Shown: positions 38,155 to 48,577, numbered from the stretch's first letter. The stretch: 64,000 nt of DNA from an uncultured Desulfuromonas sp. (GCF_963666745.1 NZ_OY762961.1:1910001-1974000); one strand, 5' to 3'. Notes: generated from the sequence alone by a model not told the origin. Program-made: numbers and translations.

Positions 38155-38795
38155 GCCGCCTCCAATTCACGGCTGTCGGCAATGAGAATGATCCCTGCCT
38201 GCCGCATCTCATCGATGGCTGATGCCGTTGTCTCCTCGGCAACCCCGCGACAAGCCGCCAGATTAACGATCACCGTGAAGCCGCTTTTCACCAACTGCAG
38301 TGCCGTCGTCTTGACACAGTAATCCGTTGCCAATCCACCAACCAGCACGGTCTGGATGTTATTTTGGCGCAGCCACTCAATCGCGCCGGTACTGATCTGT
38401 TCATTGAGGTCATGATAACAGGCCCCGTAAGGATGCATGACAGGATCATTGCCCTTCTCCACCACCAAATCGTAATCCTGCTCTGTCGGCAAACCTGGAA
38501 TCAGCTGGTTGCCGCGCGTTCCAACCACGCAATGGGGCGGCCATTTGACATCCAGGTCGGGGTAATCTCCTTCGACCGGCTGGAGAATCTCTTGCGGTGT
38601 TGCGGCGACCCAAGGAGCTTCGGCAGGGTGGCAATCTTTACTCACCAGACGTAATTGAGCAAAACGGGCTTGAGCATTGAGTTCATTGACAATGGTATCA
38701 CCTTCAGCAACAGGGAGTTCATTGGGGCACAGCGGCGTAAAACCGCATTGCGGATCGACATCGAAACTGGCGGTGTCTTGTGGATAAATCACCAT
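38151..38795 (-). CDS. pncA: Nicotinamidase, isochorismatase superfamily
   Basis: 214 residues. The catalytic cysteine is in GLATDYCVKTTA, the metal-binding DCHP and KWPPHCVVGTRG segments are present, and the N-terminal FDVDPQCGF supplies the catalytic aspartate. It deamidates nicotinamide to nicotinate for PncB. The start at 38795 is the first ATG of the operon. Confidence 0.9.
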   Translation of the reverse strand: MVIYPQDTASFDVDPQCGFTPLCPNELPVAEGDTIVNELNAQARFAQLRLVSKDCHPAEAPWVAATPQEILQPVEGDYPDLDVKWPPHCVVGTRGNQLIPGLPTEQDYDLVVEKGNDPVMHPYGACYHDLNEQISTGAIEWLRQNNIQTVLVGGLATDYCVKTTALQLVKSGFTVIVNLAACRGVAEETTASAIDEMRQAGIILIADSRELEAA

Positions 38796-38882
38796 AAACG
38801 CGTTTCCTTTGTTGGGTATTCATATCAACCGTGTCGAATCCAGAGTGAAAATACAAAAAATGATATACGTCTGTCATACCAC

Positions 38883-38915
38883 AAAAAAAAGGCCGGGTTT
38901 CAAAAAAACCCGGCC
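38883..38915 (-). terminator. Intrinsic terminator of pyc
   Basis: GGCCGGGTTT and AAACCCGGCC form a ten-bp stem (38891-38915). On the minus strand it is followed by an eight-base T-run. It starts 26 bp after the pyc stop codon. Confidence 0.85.
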
Positions 38916-38941
38916 CCAATCAATCGGAATGTGAAATTAAA

Positions 38942-41900
38942 CTATTCGATCACGATGAGCAGATCATCCTGTTGCACCTGATCACCTTCTTTGTACAACA
39001 CTTCCTTGATCACGCCGTCAATCTTGGCCTTGATGTTGGTCTCCATCTTCATGGCTTCAGTGACAATCAGGGTATCACCCTCTTTCACTTCATCGCCAAC
39101 ACCGACATTAAGCTTGAAGATTTTGCCCGGCATCGGTGCGCCAACCTCGCGGTCGTTGCCTTTTTCCGCCTTGACGTGTTCGCTCTCATCGCTTTCCACC
39201 GACAGGTCTTTGACCTTGATCTGGCGCGGTTCACCATTGAGTTCAAAGTAGATGTTGCGGGTACCGTCCGAATGCACCTTGCTGATGGCAGTCAGCGTGA
39301 CGATCAGGGTTTTACCCGGTTGAATCTCAATGCTGACCTCATCGCCGACATCGAGGCCGTAGAAGTACACCGGTGTCGGCAGCACAGAGGTATCGCTGTA
39401 CTCCTGACGATGGCGGTCAAATTCCTCAAACACGCCGGGATAAAGCACCGCCGAGGAGACATCGCGGTCGAGAACCGGATGGCCGACCTTCTTCTCCAGC
39501 TCCTGTTTCTTGGCGGCAAAATCCACCGGTTCCAGGAACTCACCGGGGCGGTGGGTAAACGGCTGCTCGTCTTTGAGGATAATCTTCTGCAGCTCTTGCG
39601 GGAAGCCGCCGTACGGCTGGCCAAGCATCCCTTTGAAAAAGTCGACAACGCCCTGCGGGAAGGTCAGCTCGTGGCCGCGCTCCATGACATCCTGCGGCTT
39701 GAGATTGTTCTGGACCATGAACATGGCCATGTCACCGACGATTTTCGACGACGGAGTGACCTTGACCAGATCGCCAAACATGTCATTGACCTCACGGTAC
39801 ATCTGCTTGCACTCTTCCCAGCGATGACCGAGACCGAGGCCCTCAACCTGCGGCTTGTAGTTGGAATACTGACCACCGGGGATCTCATGGTAGTAGACCT
39901 GAGCGGTACTGGAACGCAGTTCCGATTCAAACGGCTCGTAGTAGGTGCGCACCGTCTCCCAGTAGTTGGCCAGGGTCTGCATGCCTTCGTTGTCGACACA
40001 GGGATCCCAGATGGTGCCTTCCAGAGTCGACAGCAGGCCGTTCATGCTCGGCTGCGAGGTCAGACCGGAGATGGAGGACAACGCGGTATCGACGATATCC
40101 ACTCCAGCCTGGGCCGCCATCAGCAGCATGGTGCCGCCATTGCCGGACGTATCGTGGGTATGCAGGTGCACCGGAATACTGATCTCGTTTTTCAGCGCCT
40201 TGATCAGCTTTTCAGCGGCAAACGGCTTGAGCAGACCGGCCATATCCTTGATGCCAAGGATGTGCGCGCCCATCTTCTCCAGTTCCTTGGCCATATTGAC
40301 ATAGTATTCCAGCGGATACTTGTCGCGCTTGGGATCGGTAATGTCCCCGGTGTAGCACATGGCCGCTTCGCAGATGGCATTATTCTTCTGCACCGCTTCC
40401 ATGGCCACACGCATCCCTTTGGTCCAGTTCAGGGAGTCGAAAATACGGAACACGTCGATACCACCGGCAGCAGCCTTCTCAACGAAATCCTCGACCACAT
40501 TGTCGGCATAGTTGGTGTAACCGACGGCGTTGGAACCGCGCAGCAGCATCTGGAACAGCAGGTTGGGAATCTTGCTGCGCAGACGATCCAAACGCTCCCA
40601 GGGATCCTCGGTAAGGAAACGCATGGACACGTCAAAGGTCGCCCCACCCCACATCTCCAGCGAGAATAGTCCACCGGCCAGATGGCTGGTCGCCTCAGCG
40701 ATCTTATCCAAATCGTAGGTACGCACGCGGGTCGCCAGCAACGACTGATGGGCGTCACGCATGGTGGTGTCGGTCAGCAAAAGGCGCTTTTCGTTCAACG
40801 CCCAGTCCGCCAGCCCTTTGGGACCTTTAGCCATCAGGATATCGCGGGTGCCGCGCGGGCGAATCGCTTCCGGCCGAATATGCGGGATATCCGCCTCATG
40901 CAAATCTTTGAAATGCAGGCGTTTCTTAATATTGGGGTAGCCGTTCACCGACACATGGCCGATGTAATGGAGCAGCTTGTTGGCGCGGTCTTTTTTCTGA
41001 CGGATGTCAAACAGTTCCGGATGTTTATCCAGATATGATGTATCGCACTGGCCGGTAAGGAACGGCTCGTGATTAACCACGTTTTCCAAAAAGCCGATAT
41101 TGGTCTTGACGCCACGCACACGGAATTCCTGCAGCGCACGATTCATGGTACGGCAGGCATCCTTGAACGACAGGCCCCAGGTCGAGACCTTAACCAACAG
41201 TGAGTCGTAGTGCGGGGTGATGCGTGAACCGGAGTAACCATTAGCAGCGTCAAGACGCACGCCAAAGCCTACTGCGGTGCGATATGCTTTGATCGTCCCG
41301 AAATCCGGGGCAAAATTATTGGCCGGATCTTCGGTGGTCACACGGCACTGAATGGCATAACCACGCAGTTCAATATCCTCCTGCTTCTCGACACCAATCT
41401 CTGGATCTGAGAGCTTGTAGCCTTCTGCGACACGAATCTGAGTCTGTACCAGGTTACGCATGGTCACCAACTCTGTGACGGTATGCTCAACCTGGATCCG
41501 CGGGTTGGTTTCAATGAAATAGAATTTCCCTTCTTTATCCATGAGAAATTCAACGGTTCCGGCATTGACATAGCCCACTTCATTGGCGATTTTCATCGCG
41601 TGAGCACAGACTTCCTCGCGTTTTTCCTGCGTCAGTGACGGCGACGGAGCCAGCTCAATGACTTTTTGGTGGCGACGCTGAATCGAGCAATCGCGCTCGA
41701 AGTAATGGACGATATTGCCATGGGTATCCCCCATGATCTGCACTTCAATATGCTTGGGATTCTCGATAAATTTCTCGAGAAATACCGTGCCGTCACCAAA
41801 AGCAGCTTTCGCCTCGGAGGCTGCCGATTTCAGACCTTCAAGCAACTCCTCCTTGTTGCGTGCGACACGCATACCACGGCCACCACCGCCGGAAGCCGCC

Positions 41901-42388
41901 TTGACCATGATCGGGTAACCGCAATCTTTGGCAAACAGCAGGGCATCCTCTTCGGTTTTAACCGGATCTTCCGTTCCCGGAACAACTGGAACACCGGCAG
42001 CTAAAGCAACGTGGCGAGCCGCCACTTTGTTGCCGAGACGACGCTGAATTTCAGCGGTGGGACCAATGAAGGTGATACCGGCACGTTCGCAGGCTTCAGC
42101 AAACTCTGGATTTTCCGAAAGAAACCCGTAACCCGGATGAATCGCATCAACCCCTTTGGCACGTGCCAATTCGACAATTTCTTCGATACCGAGATAGGCA
42201 TCAATAGGCCCCTTGCCTTTGCCGATCTGATAGGCTTCATCCGCCTTGTAACGGTGCAAAGACAGTTTGTCTTCTTCTGAATAGATCGCAAGAGTACTGA
42301 TACCCAGCTCAGTACAGGCGCGAAAAATCCGGATGGCGATCTCGCCACGGTTGGCGGCCATAATCTTTTTAAACTGTTTTACTGCCAT
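38942..42388 (-). CDS. pyc: Pyruvate carboxylase
   Basis: About 1148 residues from the ATG at 42388, which has GGAGGAG just upstream; a reading from 42424 lacks this. Domains in order: biotin carboxylase (1-450, with GGGGRGMR and the ATP grasp), carboxyltransferase (about 530-830, TTMRDAHQSLLATR) and C-terminal biotin carrier with EAMKM (biotin-Lys near 1114). It converts pyruvate to oxaloacetate, consistent with anaplerosis in acetate or pyruvate users. Confidence 0.97.
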   Translation of the reverse strand: MAVKQFKKIMAANRGEIAIRIFRACTELGISTLAIYSEEDKLSLHRYKADEAYQIGKGKGPIDAYLGIEEIVELARAKGVDAIHPGYGFLSENPEFAEACERAGITFIGPTAEIQRRLGNKVAARHVALAAGVPVVPGTEDPVKTEEDALLFAKDCGYPIMVKAASGGGGRGMRVARNKEELLEGLKSAASEAKAAFGDGTVFLEKFIENPKHIEVQIMGDTHGNIVHYFERDCSIQRRHQKVIELAPSPSLTQEKREEVCAHAMKIANEVGYVNAGTVEFLMDKEGKFYFIETNPRIQVEHTVTELVTMRNLVQTQIRVAEGYKLSDPEIGVEKQEDIELRGYAIQCRVTTEDPANNFAPDFGTIKAYRTAVGFGVRLDAANGYSGSRITPHYDSLLVKVSTWGLSFKDACRTMNRALQEFRVRGVKTNIGFLENVVNHEPFLTGQCDTSYLDKHPELFDIRQKKDRANKLLHYIGHVSVNGYPNIKKRLHFKDLHEADIPHIRPEAIRPRGTRDILMAKGPKGLADWALNEKRLLLTDTTMRDAHQSLLATRVRTYDLDKIAEATSHLAGGLFSLEMWGGATFDVSMRFLTEDPWERLDRLRSKIPNLLFQMLLRGSNAVGYTNYADNVVEDFVEKAAAGGIDVFRIFDSLNWTKGMRVAMEAVQKNNAICEAAMCYTGDITDPKRDKYPLEYYVNMAKELEKMGAHILGIKDMAGLLKPFAAEKLIKALKNEISIPVHLHTHDTSGNGGTMLLMAAQAGVDIVDTALSSISGLTSQPSMNGLLSTLEGTIWDPCVDNEGMQTLANYWETVRTYYEPFESELRSSTAQVYYHEIPGGQYSNYKPQVEGLGLGHRWEECKQMYREVNDMFGDLVKVTPSSKIVGDMAMFMVQNNLKPQDVMERGHELTFPQGVVDFFKGMLGQPYGGFPQELQKIILKDEQPFTHRPGEFLEPVDFAAKKQELEKKVGHPVLDRDVSSAVLYPGVFEEFDRHRQEYSDTSVLPTPVYFYGLDVGDEVSIEIQPGKTLIVTLTAISKVHSDGTRNIYFELNGEPRQIKVKDLSVESDESEHVKAEKGNDREVGAPMPGKIFKLNVGVGDEVKEGDTLIVTEAMKMETNIKAKIDGVIKEVLYKEGDQVQQDDLLIVIE

Positions 42389-42515
42389 ACTCTCCTCCTG
42401 ATTGAATTCGGAGCTCAATACCATTTTTATTCACGAAGAAAAATTCGTGATATTTTTTAGTCTTACTTAAAAAACGCTGTTATTACAAATACTTAGAGGT
42501 GCAAACTTGCGCACA

Positions 42516-42545
42516 TCTAAACAGAGTCCCCGCTATTTTGTCAAG
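42516..42545 (-). promoter_or_regulatory. Candidate pyc promoter
   Basis: On the minus strand a perfect TTGACA (42545-42540) is followed after 17 bp by TTTAGA. A quasi-palindrome TGCGCAAGTTTGCA (42510-42523) overlaps the start region, and a TCACGAA/TTCGTGA hairpin (42431-42450) sits in the leader. Confidence 0.4.
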
Positions 42546-42991
42546 GCATAATATTGTTCTATTTTTAACACACATGGTGCAAAGCTACCTCAAGGCTCTG
42601 AAGATACCAGATATCACACCATTTATTTGAACAAGGCCAGGTGTTGACATCCTGAAAAAAAATTCCGCAAGGCTAAAAAAAATCACATCGTAAGCAGAAG
42701 TAAACTTACAGTGTACTAAAAATAATCCCGGCTGCAGCACTACCCCTTAATGTCTTTTTTCTCTGGCGATCGAAAGTTGCCCCTACTCACAGTCCCTGTC
42801 AGGCGACTTTATTCCGGCATTACCGTGGAGGTGGCCAGGTTTTACAATAAGACGCTGCAGGGCTTAGCCAACAAGGAACAGCACCTTGCCTGTTTTTTCA
42901 TAATCGTGATATTCTTCAGTCAAAAAAATGACGCTTCCACACTCAGATTAAAATAGGGAAAGCGGACCAGGTTTACTCTAACGAGGCTTTC
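42546..42991. other. Gene-free region before the NtrC gene
   Basis: An AT-rich 446-bp gap. Its right half holds a CAAGG/CCTTG hairpin (42872-42888) followed by a six-base T-run, which looks like an intrinsic terminator on the plus strand and might end a short transcript. A 68-codon open frame (42750-42956) lacks a ribosome site. No known RNA family is recognised. Confidence 0.35.
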
Positions 42992-44377
42992 ATGGACAAA
43001 AAATGCTCAGTTCTCTTAATTGATGACGACGAGCAAAGCTGTACAACGCTTGGCTTATTGTTAAAGAAATCGGGATACAGTGTTCAAATCAGTCATTCAG
43101 GAGAGGAAGGTCTGACTCTGTTGGCGAAGACACCATTTGACATTGTCATCACGGATCTGCGCTTGCCTGGAATGGATGGACTTGAGATCCTAAAAAAAGT
43201 CAAAGAGCATAACGCAGAGATCAATGTCATCCTGATCACGGGCAACTCTTCGGCGGAATCCGCCGTCACCGCCATGAAATATGGGGCTTTCGACTACGTC
43301 ACGAAACCGCTTAACTTCGACAAGCTCAAGGTGATTCTCGACAAGGCCCAGGAAAAACTGCAACTGGTGGCGGAGAACCGCTTCCTGCGCCAGCAATTAC
43401 GCGGACGCTATGCGTTTGACAACATCATTGGGACCAGCATGACGATGCAACAGGTGTTTTCCCGCATGCAAAAAGTATTGCATACGGATTCCTCATTGCT
43501 GATCCTCGGAGAGTCTGGGACAGGTAAAGAACTCGTCGCAAAAGCAATTCATTTCAACGGCCCACGTAAAGACCAGCCGTTTGTCCCAATCAACTGTGGC
43601 GCCATTCCTACGGACCTGCTGGAAAGCGAGCTGTTTGGTCATATCCGCGGTTCATTTACCGGAGCCATCGCCAACAAGTCCGGTAAATTCGAACAAGCCA
43701 ATGGTGGTACAATTTTCCTTGATGAAATCGGCACCATGCCGGTTCATCTTCAACTGAAGCTACTGCGTGTCCTTCAAGAGCAGGAAGTCCAACCCGTGGG
43801 CAGCAATCGCAATATCAAACTGGATGTACGGGTTATTTCAGCGACCAATGCCGATCTGGAACAGATGATCCGTGACGGTCATTTTCGTGAAGACCTGTTT
43901 TACCGGCTCAATGTCATTCCCATCACCTTGCCGCCATTACGCCAGCGCAGTGAAGACATCGCCTTACTGGTCCGTCATTTTCTTCAGAAGAGCTGTCGTT
44001 ATATGAATCGATCCATGATGCCGATCGAAAGTGCGGCCCTTCAAGTGCTGGAAAACTATGATTGGCCCGGCAATGTTCGCGAGCTGGAGAATGTCATTGA
44101 GCGTACGGTTGCGTTAACCGACGGCCCGCAGATCACCCTGCAGGACCTGCCTCCACATATCACCGGCAGTCGCATGGCGTCGATATCCGGACAGGATCTT
44201 TTTACCCTGCCGGAGGATGGTGTCGATATGCCGAAACAGATTCAGGAAATTGAACGCCGTTGGATTACGCAGGCGATGGAACTCAATCAAGGGGTCAAAT
44301 CTCGAGCAGCGACCATGTTGGGGATCAACCGGACCACACTGGTCGAAAAGATCAAAAGACTCGGACTGCCGCTCTAG
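42992..44377 (+). CDS. NtrC-family sigma-54-dependent response regulator
   Basis: 461 residues. Receiver domain (1-120, phospho-Asp in DIVITDLRLPGMDG), AAA+ domain with Walker A GESGTGKE, GSFTGA (the sigma-54 loop, with Ser for the usual Ala) and Walker B IFLDEIG, then a Fis-type HTH (about 420-458). It activates sigma-54 promoters. No histidine kinase is adjacent, so its partner lies elsewhere. Confidence 0.92.
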   Translation: MDKKCSVLLIDDDEQSCTTLGLLLKKSGYSVQISHSGEEGLTLLAKTPFDIVITDLRLPGMDGLEILKKVKEHNAEINVILITGNSSAESAVTAMKYGAFDYVTKPLNFDKLKVILDKAQEKLQLVAENRFLRQQLRGRYAFDNIIGTSMTMQQVFSRMQKVLHTDSSLLILGESGTGKELVAKAIHFNGPRKDQPFVPINCGAIPTDLLESELFGHIRGSFTGAIANKSGKFEQANGGTIFLDEIGTMPVHLQLKLLRVLQEQEVQPVGSNRNIKLDVRVISATNADLEQMIRDGHFREDLFYRLNVIPITLPPLRQRSEDIALLVRHFLQKSCRYMNRSMMPIESAALQVLENYDWPGNVRELENVIERTVALTDGPQITLQDLPPHITGSRMASISGQDLFTLPEDGVDMPKQIQEIERRWITQAMELNQGVKSRAATMLGINRTTLVEKIKRLGLPL

Positions 44378-44420
44378 GCAGCAGTCCGAAAAAAAGGACA
44401 GGATATTTTTTTAAAAAGCG

Positions 44421-45311
44421 TTAGCAACGTTCTTTGAGGTGATTGTAGAAAGCCGTCGCCAGAGGGCTGAGTTGACGATTACGACGCTGGACCAGATAGA
44501 AAGAGCGCGGCATGGTCACCCCTTCAATCGGCACTGATACGAGGCTGCCACGTTCAATATCTTCCGACACGGATAACGAAGATAAGATCGCCACACCAAT
44601 ACGAGCACGCACCCCCTGACGAACCGCTTCATTGCTACCCACTTCAGCAACCACCTGAAAATGGGGAACTTCTACACCTGCTTTTTTCAGTCCCTGAGTC
44701 ATCTCAATGCGGGTTCCCGATCCCGGCTCGCGCAAGATAAACGGGACTTCAAGCAATTCCCCCGGATAAACGGAAGAACGCTTTGCCCAGGGATGGTCAG
44801 GATAAACCGTCAGCACCAGCTCATCGGAAAACATCTCTTCACACTCGACGCGTTGATCCTTCCACATGGTGCCAATGAGCCCGAGTTCCAGGGTGCCTTT
44901 AAGAATCTCTTCAACAACGGCTGTCGTCCCGGAAATTTTCAGCATCAATTCAATACTTGAATAGCACGATTTAAAGCTGTCAATAAGCGGCGGCAGCAGG
45001 TAGGCACCTGGAATCGTACTGGCGCCCACAGCAAGCTTACCCGACAAATTCCCCTGGAATTGCTTGATCGCCTGATCCGCTTCATCTTTAAGCTGGATGA
45101 TCCGTCGGGCATACTGATAGAGAATTTTACCGGCATGAGTTGGTTGAGCACGTCGACCGAGGCGGTCAATCAGCTTCTCGTTGTAATGCTCTTCCAATGT
45201 CCGAATATGTTCGCTGACCGAGGGTTGAGAAAGTAAAGCCGCTTCAGCGGCTCTGGTAAAGCTTCCAAGGTCAACAACTTTGCAAAAAACTTCAAGTCGA
45301 CGGATATCCAC
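44421..45311 (-). CDS. LysR-family transcriptional regulator
   Basis: About 296 residues from a GTG at 45311, which has AGGAG seven bases upstream and begins VDIRRLEVFCKVV. The HTH covers 1-65 (SFTRAAEAALLSQPSVSEHIRTLE) and the effector domain 90-290 (LAVGASTIPGAYLLP). It resembles the CysB/CbbR branch. It precedes the uptake locus and may respond to an oxyanion or anabolic effector, which is not shown. Confidence 0.88.
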   Translation of the reverse strand: MDIRRLEVFCKVVDLGSFTRAAEAALLSQPSVSEHIRTLEEHYNEKLIDRLGRRAQPTHAGKILYQYARRIIQLKDEADQAIKQFQGNLSGKLAVGASTIPGAYLLPPLIDSFKSCYSSIELMLKISGTTAVVEEILKGTLELGLIGTMWKDQRVECEEMFSDELVLTVYPDHPWAKRSSVYPGELLEVPFILREPGSGTRIEMTQGLKKAGVEVPHFQVVAEVGSNEAVRQGVRARIGVAILSSLSVSEDIERGSLVSVPIEGVTMPRSFYLVQRRNRQLSPLATAFYNHLKERC

Positions 45312-45676
45312 AAGCGTCTCCTGACAGAAAGGATTGATAGGAATTGCCGATATTAGCAGATGTCCTTCTTTGACGCAATCATGGAAAATCAATAACAGAC
45401 ATTCTCTTTTCGCTCATGAAAAAAATAGAGATTAATCAATTGTTTTCAGCAACTAGACAATCAGGGAGAAAATACTAGAAAGCTTTAGCAGGAAAAATGT
45501 GCGTTAAAAACCAATAGGGGTCATCAATAATGATGTTTTTGAAGAGAACCTTCAACCAACGTTTTCGTGAAAGTCCTCGGCAACGCATGCGGACAGCTTG
45601 CGCCATAAATGGCGTTGAAACCATCTGCAAATAAGGCTCACTCACAGTGAGTGTCCACCACGAAACAGTACAAATT
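45312..45676. other. Gap upstream of LysR, with hairpin
   Basis: A CACTCAC/GTGAGTG hairpin (about 45641-45657) lies 19 bp behind the binding-protein stop and may be a terminator on the minus strand. The rest is AT-rich and must hold the LysR promoter. An open frame at 45475-45705 overlaps the upstream gene and has no ribosome site; I do not accept it. Confidence 0.4.
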
Positions 45677-46705
45677 TTATACAGATTCGTCCTTGAGCAG
45701 CTCACGCACTCTCTTTTCTGAAAGATTGTGATTAAAAAACAGATGATAAAATTTGCGTGTCTCTTCGACCATGTCGATTGTGAAGTCCTCAGGGTAGAGT
45801 TTCCATGTCAGCCATTGCACCCCGATAAAACGCATCATGGAAGGCGGTCGATCAAACCAGTTGAGCGGATAATCGGGAATCAGATAAACCTTGCCATTTT
45901 GCACCGCCTGTATTTGTTGCCACCCCGGCGACATGAGCCCCTGACGGACAAAAAGGCGCTCCGTCGCCAGAATCACCTCCGGGTTGTAAAGCAACACCTG
46001 CTCAAGTGTTAATTTTTCCCGCCCCGTTCGCTGCTTTAAACGTCCCTTATGCACATTAACTCCACCGGATAACGGAATGAGTTCCGCATGAAAGGAGTGT
46101 TCCGGTTCCGTTTCAAGACCATCAGGTCCCTGTGCATAATAGACACTCTTGACGCGGGAGGCAGGGATTGTCGCAACGGTGGCTGTAACTTCAGCAAGCA
46201 CACTGCGCCCATAGTTCGCCAACGTTTTTCCACGCTCTGGCTCGCCGAGCAGCTCACCGAGAAATTCCAGAGTTGCCGGGTATTGTTCCAGTCGATCCAT
46301 GGCGACAAATACCACTGGGATGTGCCACTGATTCAGCTGTTGCAGCCAACGTTGGGCGACAGGAGACTTGCCCCAGCCCCAGAAAACAACAACATCCGGT
46401 CGCAGAGCCAGTAAGGTCTCCTTATTTACTCCTTGGCCGCCGAGAAAGCTGCCGATAACGGGACGATCATGCAGCCGAGGGTCCAAAATTTCCCAATCCG
46501 TTTGAGAAGGTGCGGATGTAAATGCCGCGAGTTTCATCGGCGCCACGGCATAGATCATCCAGTTGACCGGAGCCACGCAACCAACAACCCGTTCGATATG
46601 GTCGGGAACAGTGACCGCCCTCCCGGCCATATCGACAATGTCACGAGCAAGACTGGAGGTTGCCAGCACCAAGAGCAGAACAAAACTCGACAGCACAGTC
46701 TTCAC
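45677..46705 (-). CDS. Class III substrate-binding protein (BtuF/MolA-like)
   Basis: 342 residues with a signal peptide (about 1-20, ending TSSLA). The fold is PF01497: VVGCVAPVNWMIYAV, a long connecting helix and LLALRPDVVVFWGWG. Family members carry iron chelates, cobalamin or, in Haemophilus MolA, molybdate/tungstate. It is 3 bp from the TonB receptor gene. No permease or ATPase gene follows, so it must share a transporter encoded elsewhere. The molybdate reading rests on the shared operator described in the findings. Confidence 0.8.
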   Translation of the reverse strand: MKTVLSSFVLLLVLATSSLARDIVDMAGRAVTVPDHIERVVGCVAPVNWMIYAVAPMKLAAFTSAPSQTDWEILDPRLHDRPVIGSFLGGQGVNKETLLALRPDVVVFWGWGKSPVAQRWLQQLNQWHIPVVFVAMDRLEQYPATLEFLGELLGEPERGKTLANYGRSVLAEVTATVATIPASRVKSVYYAQGPDGLETEPEHSFHAELIPLSGGVNVHKGRLKQRTGREKLTLEQVLLYNPEVILATERLFVRQGLMSPGWQQIQAVQNGKVYLIPDYPLNWFDRPPSMMRFIGVQWLTWKLYPEDFTIDMVEETRKFYHLFFNHNLSEKRVRELLKDESV

Positions 46706-46708
46706 CGT

Positions 46709-48577
46709 TTAGAACTCCCAGCTCAGTCCAAGATAATAACCACGCGGAGACAACGTGAATGCCTCATGATCTTCATCGAAGAGGTTATCGATACCCGCAT
46801 AGAGTGCTACGTTTTCAGACAGACTTTTTTCGAAAGACAGGTGGGTCAACTGATACGCCTCTTGTTCGAGACCTTCACCATCTTCCGAAGTACCAAAATA
46901 CAACCAACGAACCTGGGTCAGAATCTGCCATTGCGGTTCTGTCCAGGAGACGGTGACACCACTTTTCCAGCACGGCTCATCAGCAAGATCTTGGTGTGTT
47001 TCCCGGTCCTCTGTATCGACGTAACTGAGCTGAGCAGCAATCTGTAATCCGGCTGGCAACATGATTGAGGTTTCGAATTCCACTCCCTCGGCACGGACCT
47101 CATCGTAATTGACATATTGGTAGGTCAGATATTTACCACTTGCCGTTTGCAATTCAGAAGCAATCAGGTCATCAAGATCCGTGCGAAACACAACCAACTG
47201 ACTGCGAAATCGCCCAAAATGCAGACTGGTTCCCAATTCGTAACTCCGTGAGGTTTCTTCATCAAGGTCTTCGTTATTCAGGTACGTCTCAAAGCCTTTT
47301 TTCAGTATGGATGTCACATACAGTTCATTCAAATTTGGCGCCCTGAAACCTTCTCCATACCCGGCCCAGACCCGTCCATGGTTAAAACTCCAGCTCAATG
47401 TGGCACGTGGTGTGAGATGCCCCCCGAAATCTTCATGATGATCAAAACGTACGCCGGCAATCAGGTTGACGCTCGGTGTGATTTGCCAGTCAGCCTGAGT
47501 AAACAAGGCACTGTTCAACACACACTCTTCATCGTGGTCCATGCCATCCACCTTGAGACTGTCTTCACGGATTTCACCGCCGCTGGTAAGAACAAACCGA
47601 TCTGAAACCGAGTATGTCACCCGGCCATCACCCTGAACCAACCGCCGCCGTTCTTCTCCTTTTGATGTCGGAGGATCAAAAGATGAAGTGGCTTTATATT
47701 GACTGACGTATCCACGCAGCATGGCAGAGAGCGGTTCCCCCTGATTCAGATGATATTCGGCAAATCCTCCCCAGCGGCGGTCATCGGCATCATAGCGACG
47801 ATCCACATTCAGATAGTAACGACCGCCATCACGTTCAAAATGTCCATATTCCCCACCAAAATTCACGTGCTGTCGCGGGCTGATTTCAACATGCGCCCGC
47901 CCGACAAGACTGTTCAACGACGTTTCATCAATATCGTCAGGCAACTCACCGTCACCGTCCCAATCATCTTTAACCGCACGGGCGACGCCAAGATTCGCCT
48001 GAACTTTTTGGCTTCCGCCAGTGATGTAGGCTTGTCCCAAATGCTCGGCAGAAGGTCCAAATCCTCCCCGCACATCGACTCCAACCTGTGTCTCCATGGT
48101 CGGTTTTCGGGTGATAATATTGACGACACCGCCAATGGCATCACTGCCATAAAGAGCTGAAACAGGCCCCCTGATGATTTCAACACGCTCAACCATGGTC
48201 ACCGGCAATTGCGCGACATCCATCTGCGCTTTAAAACTTCCTGCCAAACGACGTCCATCAATCATGATAAGCGTATGATTCCGGCCAACCCCGCGAATTG
48301 AGGTCCCGACATTGCGCCCCTCTGCCGTCGTCAACATGATTCCTGTCGCATAAACCAGAGCGTCCGAAATCGTTTCCGCTCCCATTTCAACCAATTGCTG
48401 ACGATCAATGACTTCCGCTGCAACTGGGACCTGTTCCACTTTTTTTTCTGCTAATGTTGCTGTGACAACCAACGGGCTCAATTCTGTCACACGATCCTGT
48501 GCCAGGCCCTGGATCGGAGAAACAACAAAACCTACCAACAACACCACAAGCCCTTGCCACTTCTTCCCCAACGTCAT
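46709..48577 (-). CDS. TonB-dependent outer-membrane receptor
   Basis: 622 residues. A signal peptide (about 1-26) is followed by the TonB box region (SPLVVTAT), a plug (about 40-165, with IRGVGRNHTLIMIDGRR and SALYGSDAIGGVVNII) and a 22-strand barrel that ends in Phe (GLSWEF). It is about the size of BtuB-type receptors. The substrate is a small ligand; cobalamin, iron and metal oxyanion chelates are open. It follows a long structured leader with its own palindromic operator. Confidence 0.92.
   Translation of the reverse strand: MTLGKKWQGLVVLLVGFVVSPIQGLAQDRVTELSPLVVTATLAEKKVEQVPVAAEVIDRQQLVEMGAETISDALVYATGIMLTTAEGRNVGTSIRGVGRNHTLIMIDGRRLAGSFKAQMDVAQLPVTMVERVEIIRGPVSALYGSDAIGGVVNIITRKPTMETQVGVDVRGGFGPSAEHLGQAYITGGSQKVQANLGVARAVKDDWDGDGELPDDIDETSLNSLVGRAHVEISPRQHVNFGGEYGHFERDGGRYYLNVDRRYDADDRRWGGFAEYHLNQGEPLSAMLRGYVSQYKATSSFDPPTSKGEERRRLVQGDGRVTYSVSDRFVLTSGGEIREDSLKVDGMDHDEECVLNSALFTQADWQITPSVNLIAGVRFDHHEDFGGHLTPRATLSWSFNHGRVWAGYGEGFRAPNLNELYVTSILKKGFETYLNNEDLDEETSRSYELGTSLHFGRFRSQLVVFRTDLDDLIASELQTASGKYLTYQYVNYDEVRAEGVEFETSIMLPAGLQIAAQLSYVDTEDRETHQDLADEPCWKSGVTVSWTEPQWQILTQVRWLYFGTSEDGEGLEQEAYQLTHLSFEKSLSENVALYAGIDNLFDEDHEAFTLSPRGYYLGLSWEF

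Noticed and set aside
38972-40669. 565-codon open frame opposite pyruvate carboxylase
   Set aside because: It lies wholly antisense to a well-supported pyc gene and has no ribosome site or family resemblance; open by codon bias.
42763-42782. Sigma-54-like TGGC...TTGC before the NtrC gene
   Set aside because: The GG to GC spacing is two bases too long for a -24/-12 promoter.
42750-42956. 68-codon frame upstream of the NtrC gene
   Set aside because: No ribosome site, spans a terminator-like hairpin.
45475-45705. 76-codon minus-strand frame after the MolA-like gene
   Set aside because: Starts within the upstream gene, has no ribosome site and no recognisable motif.
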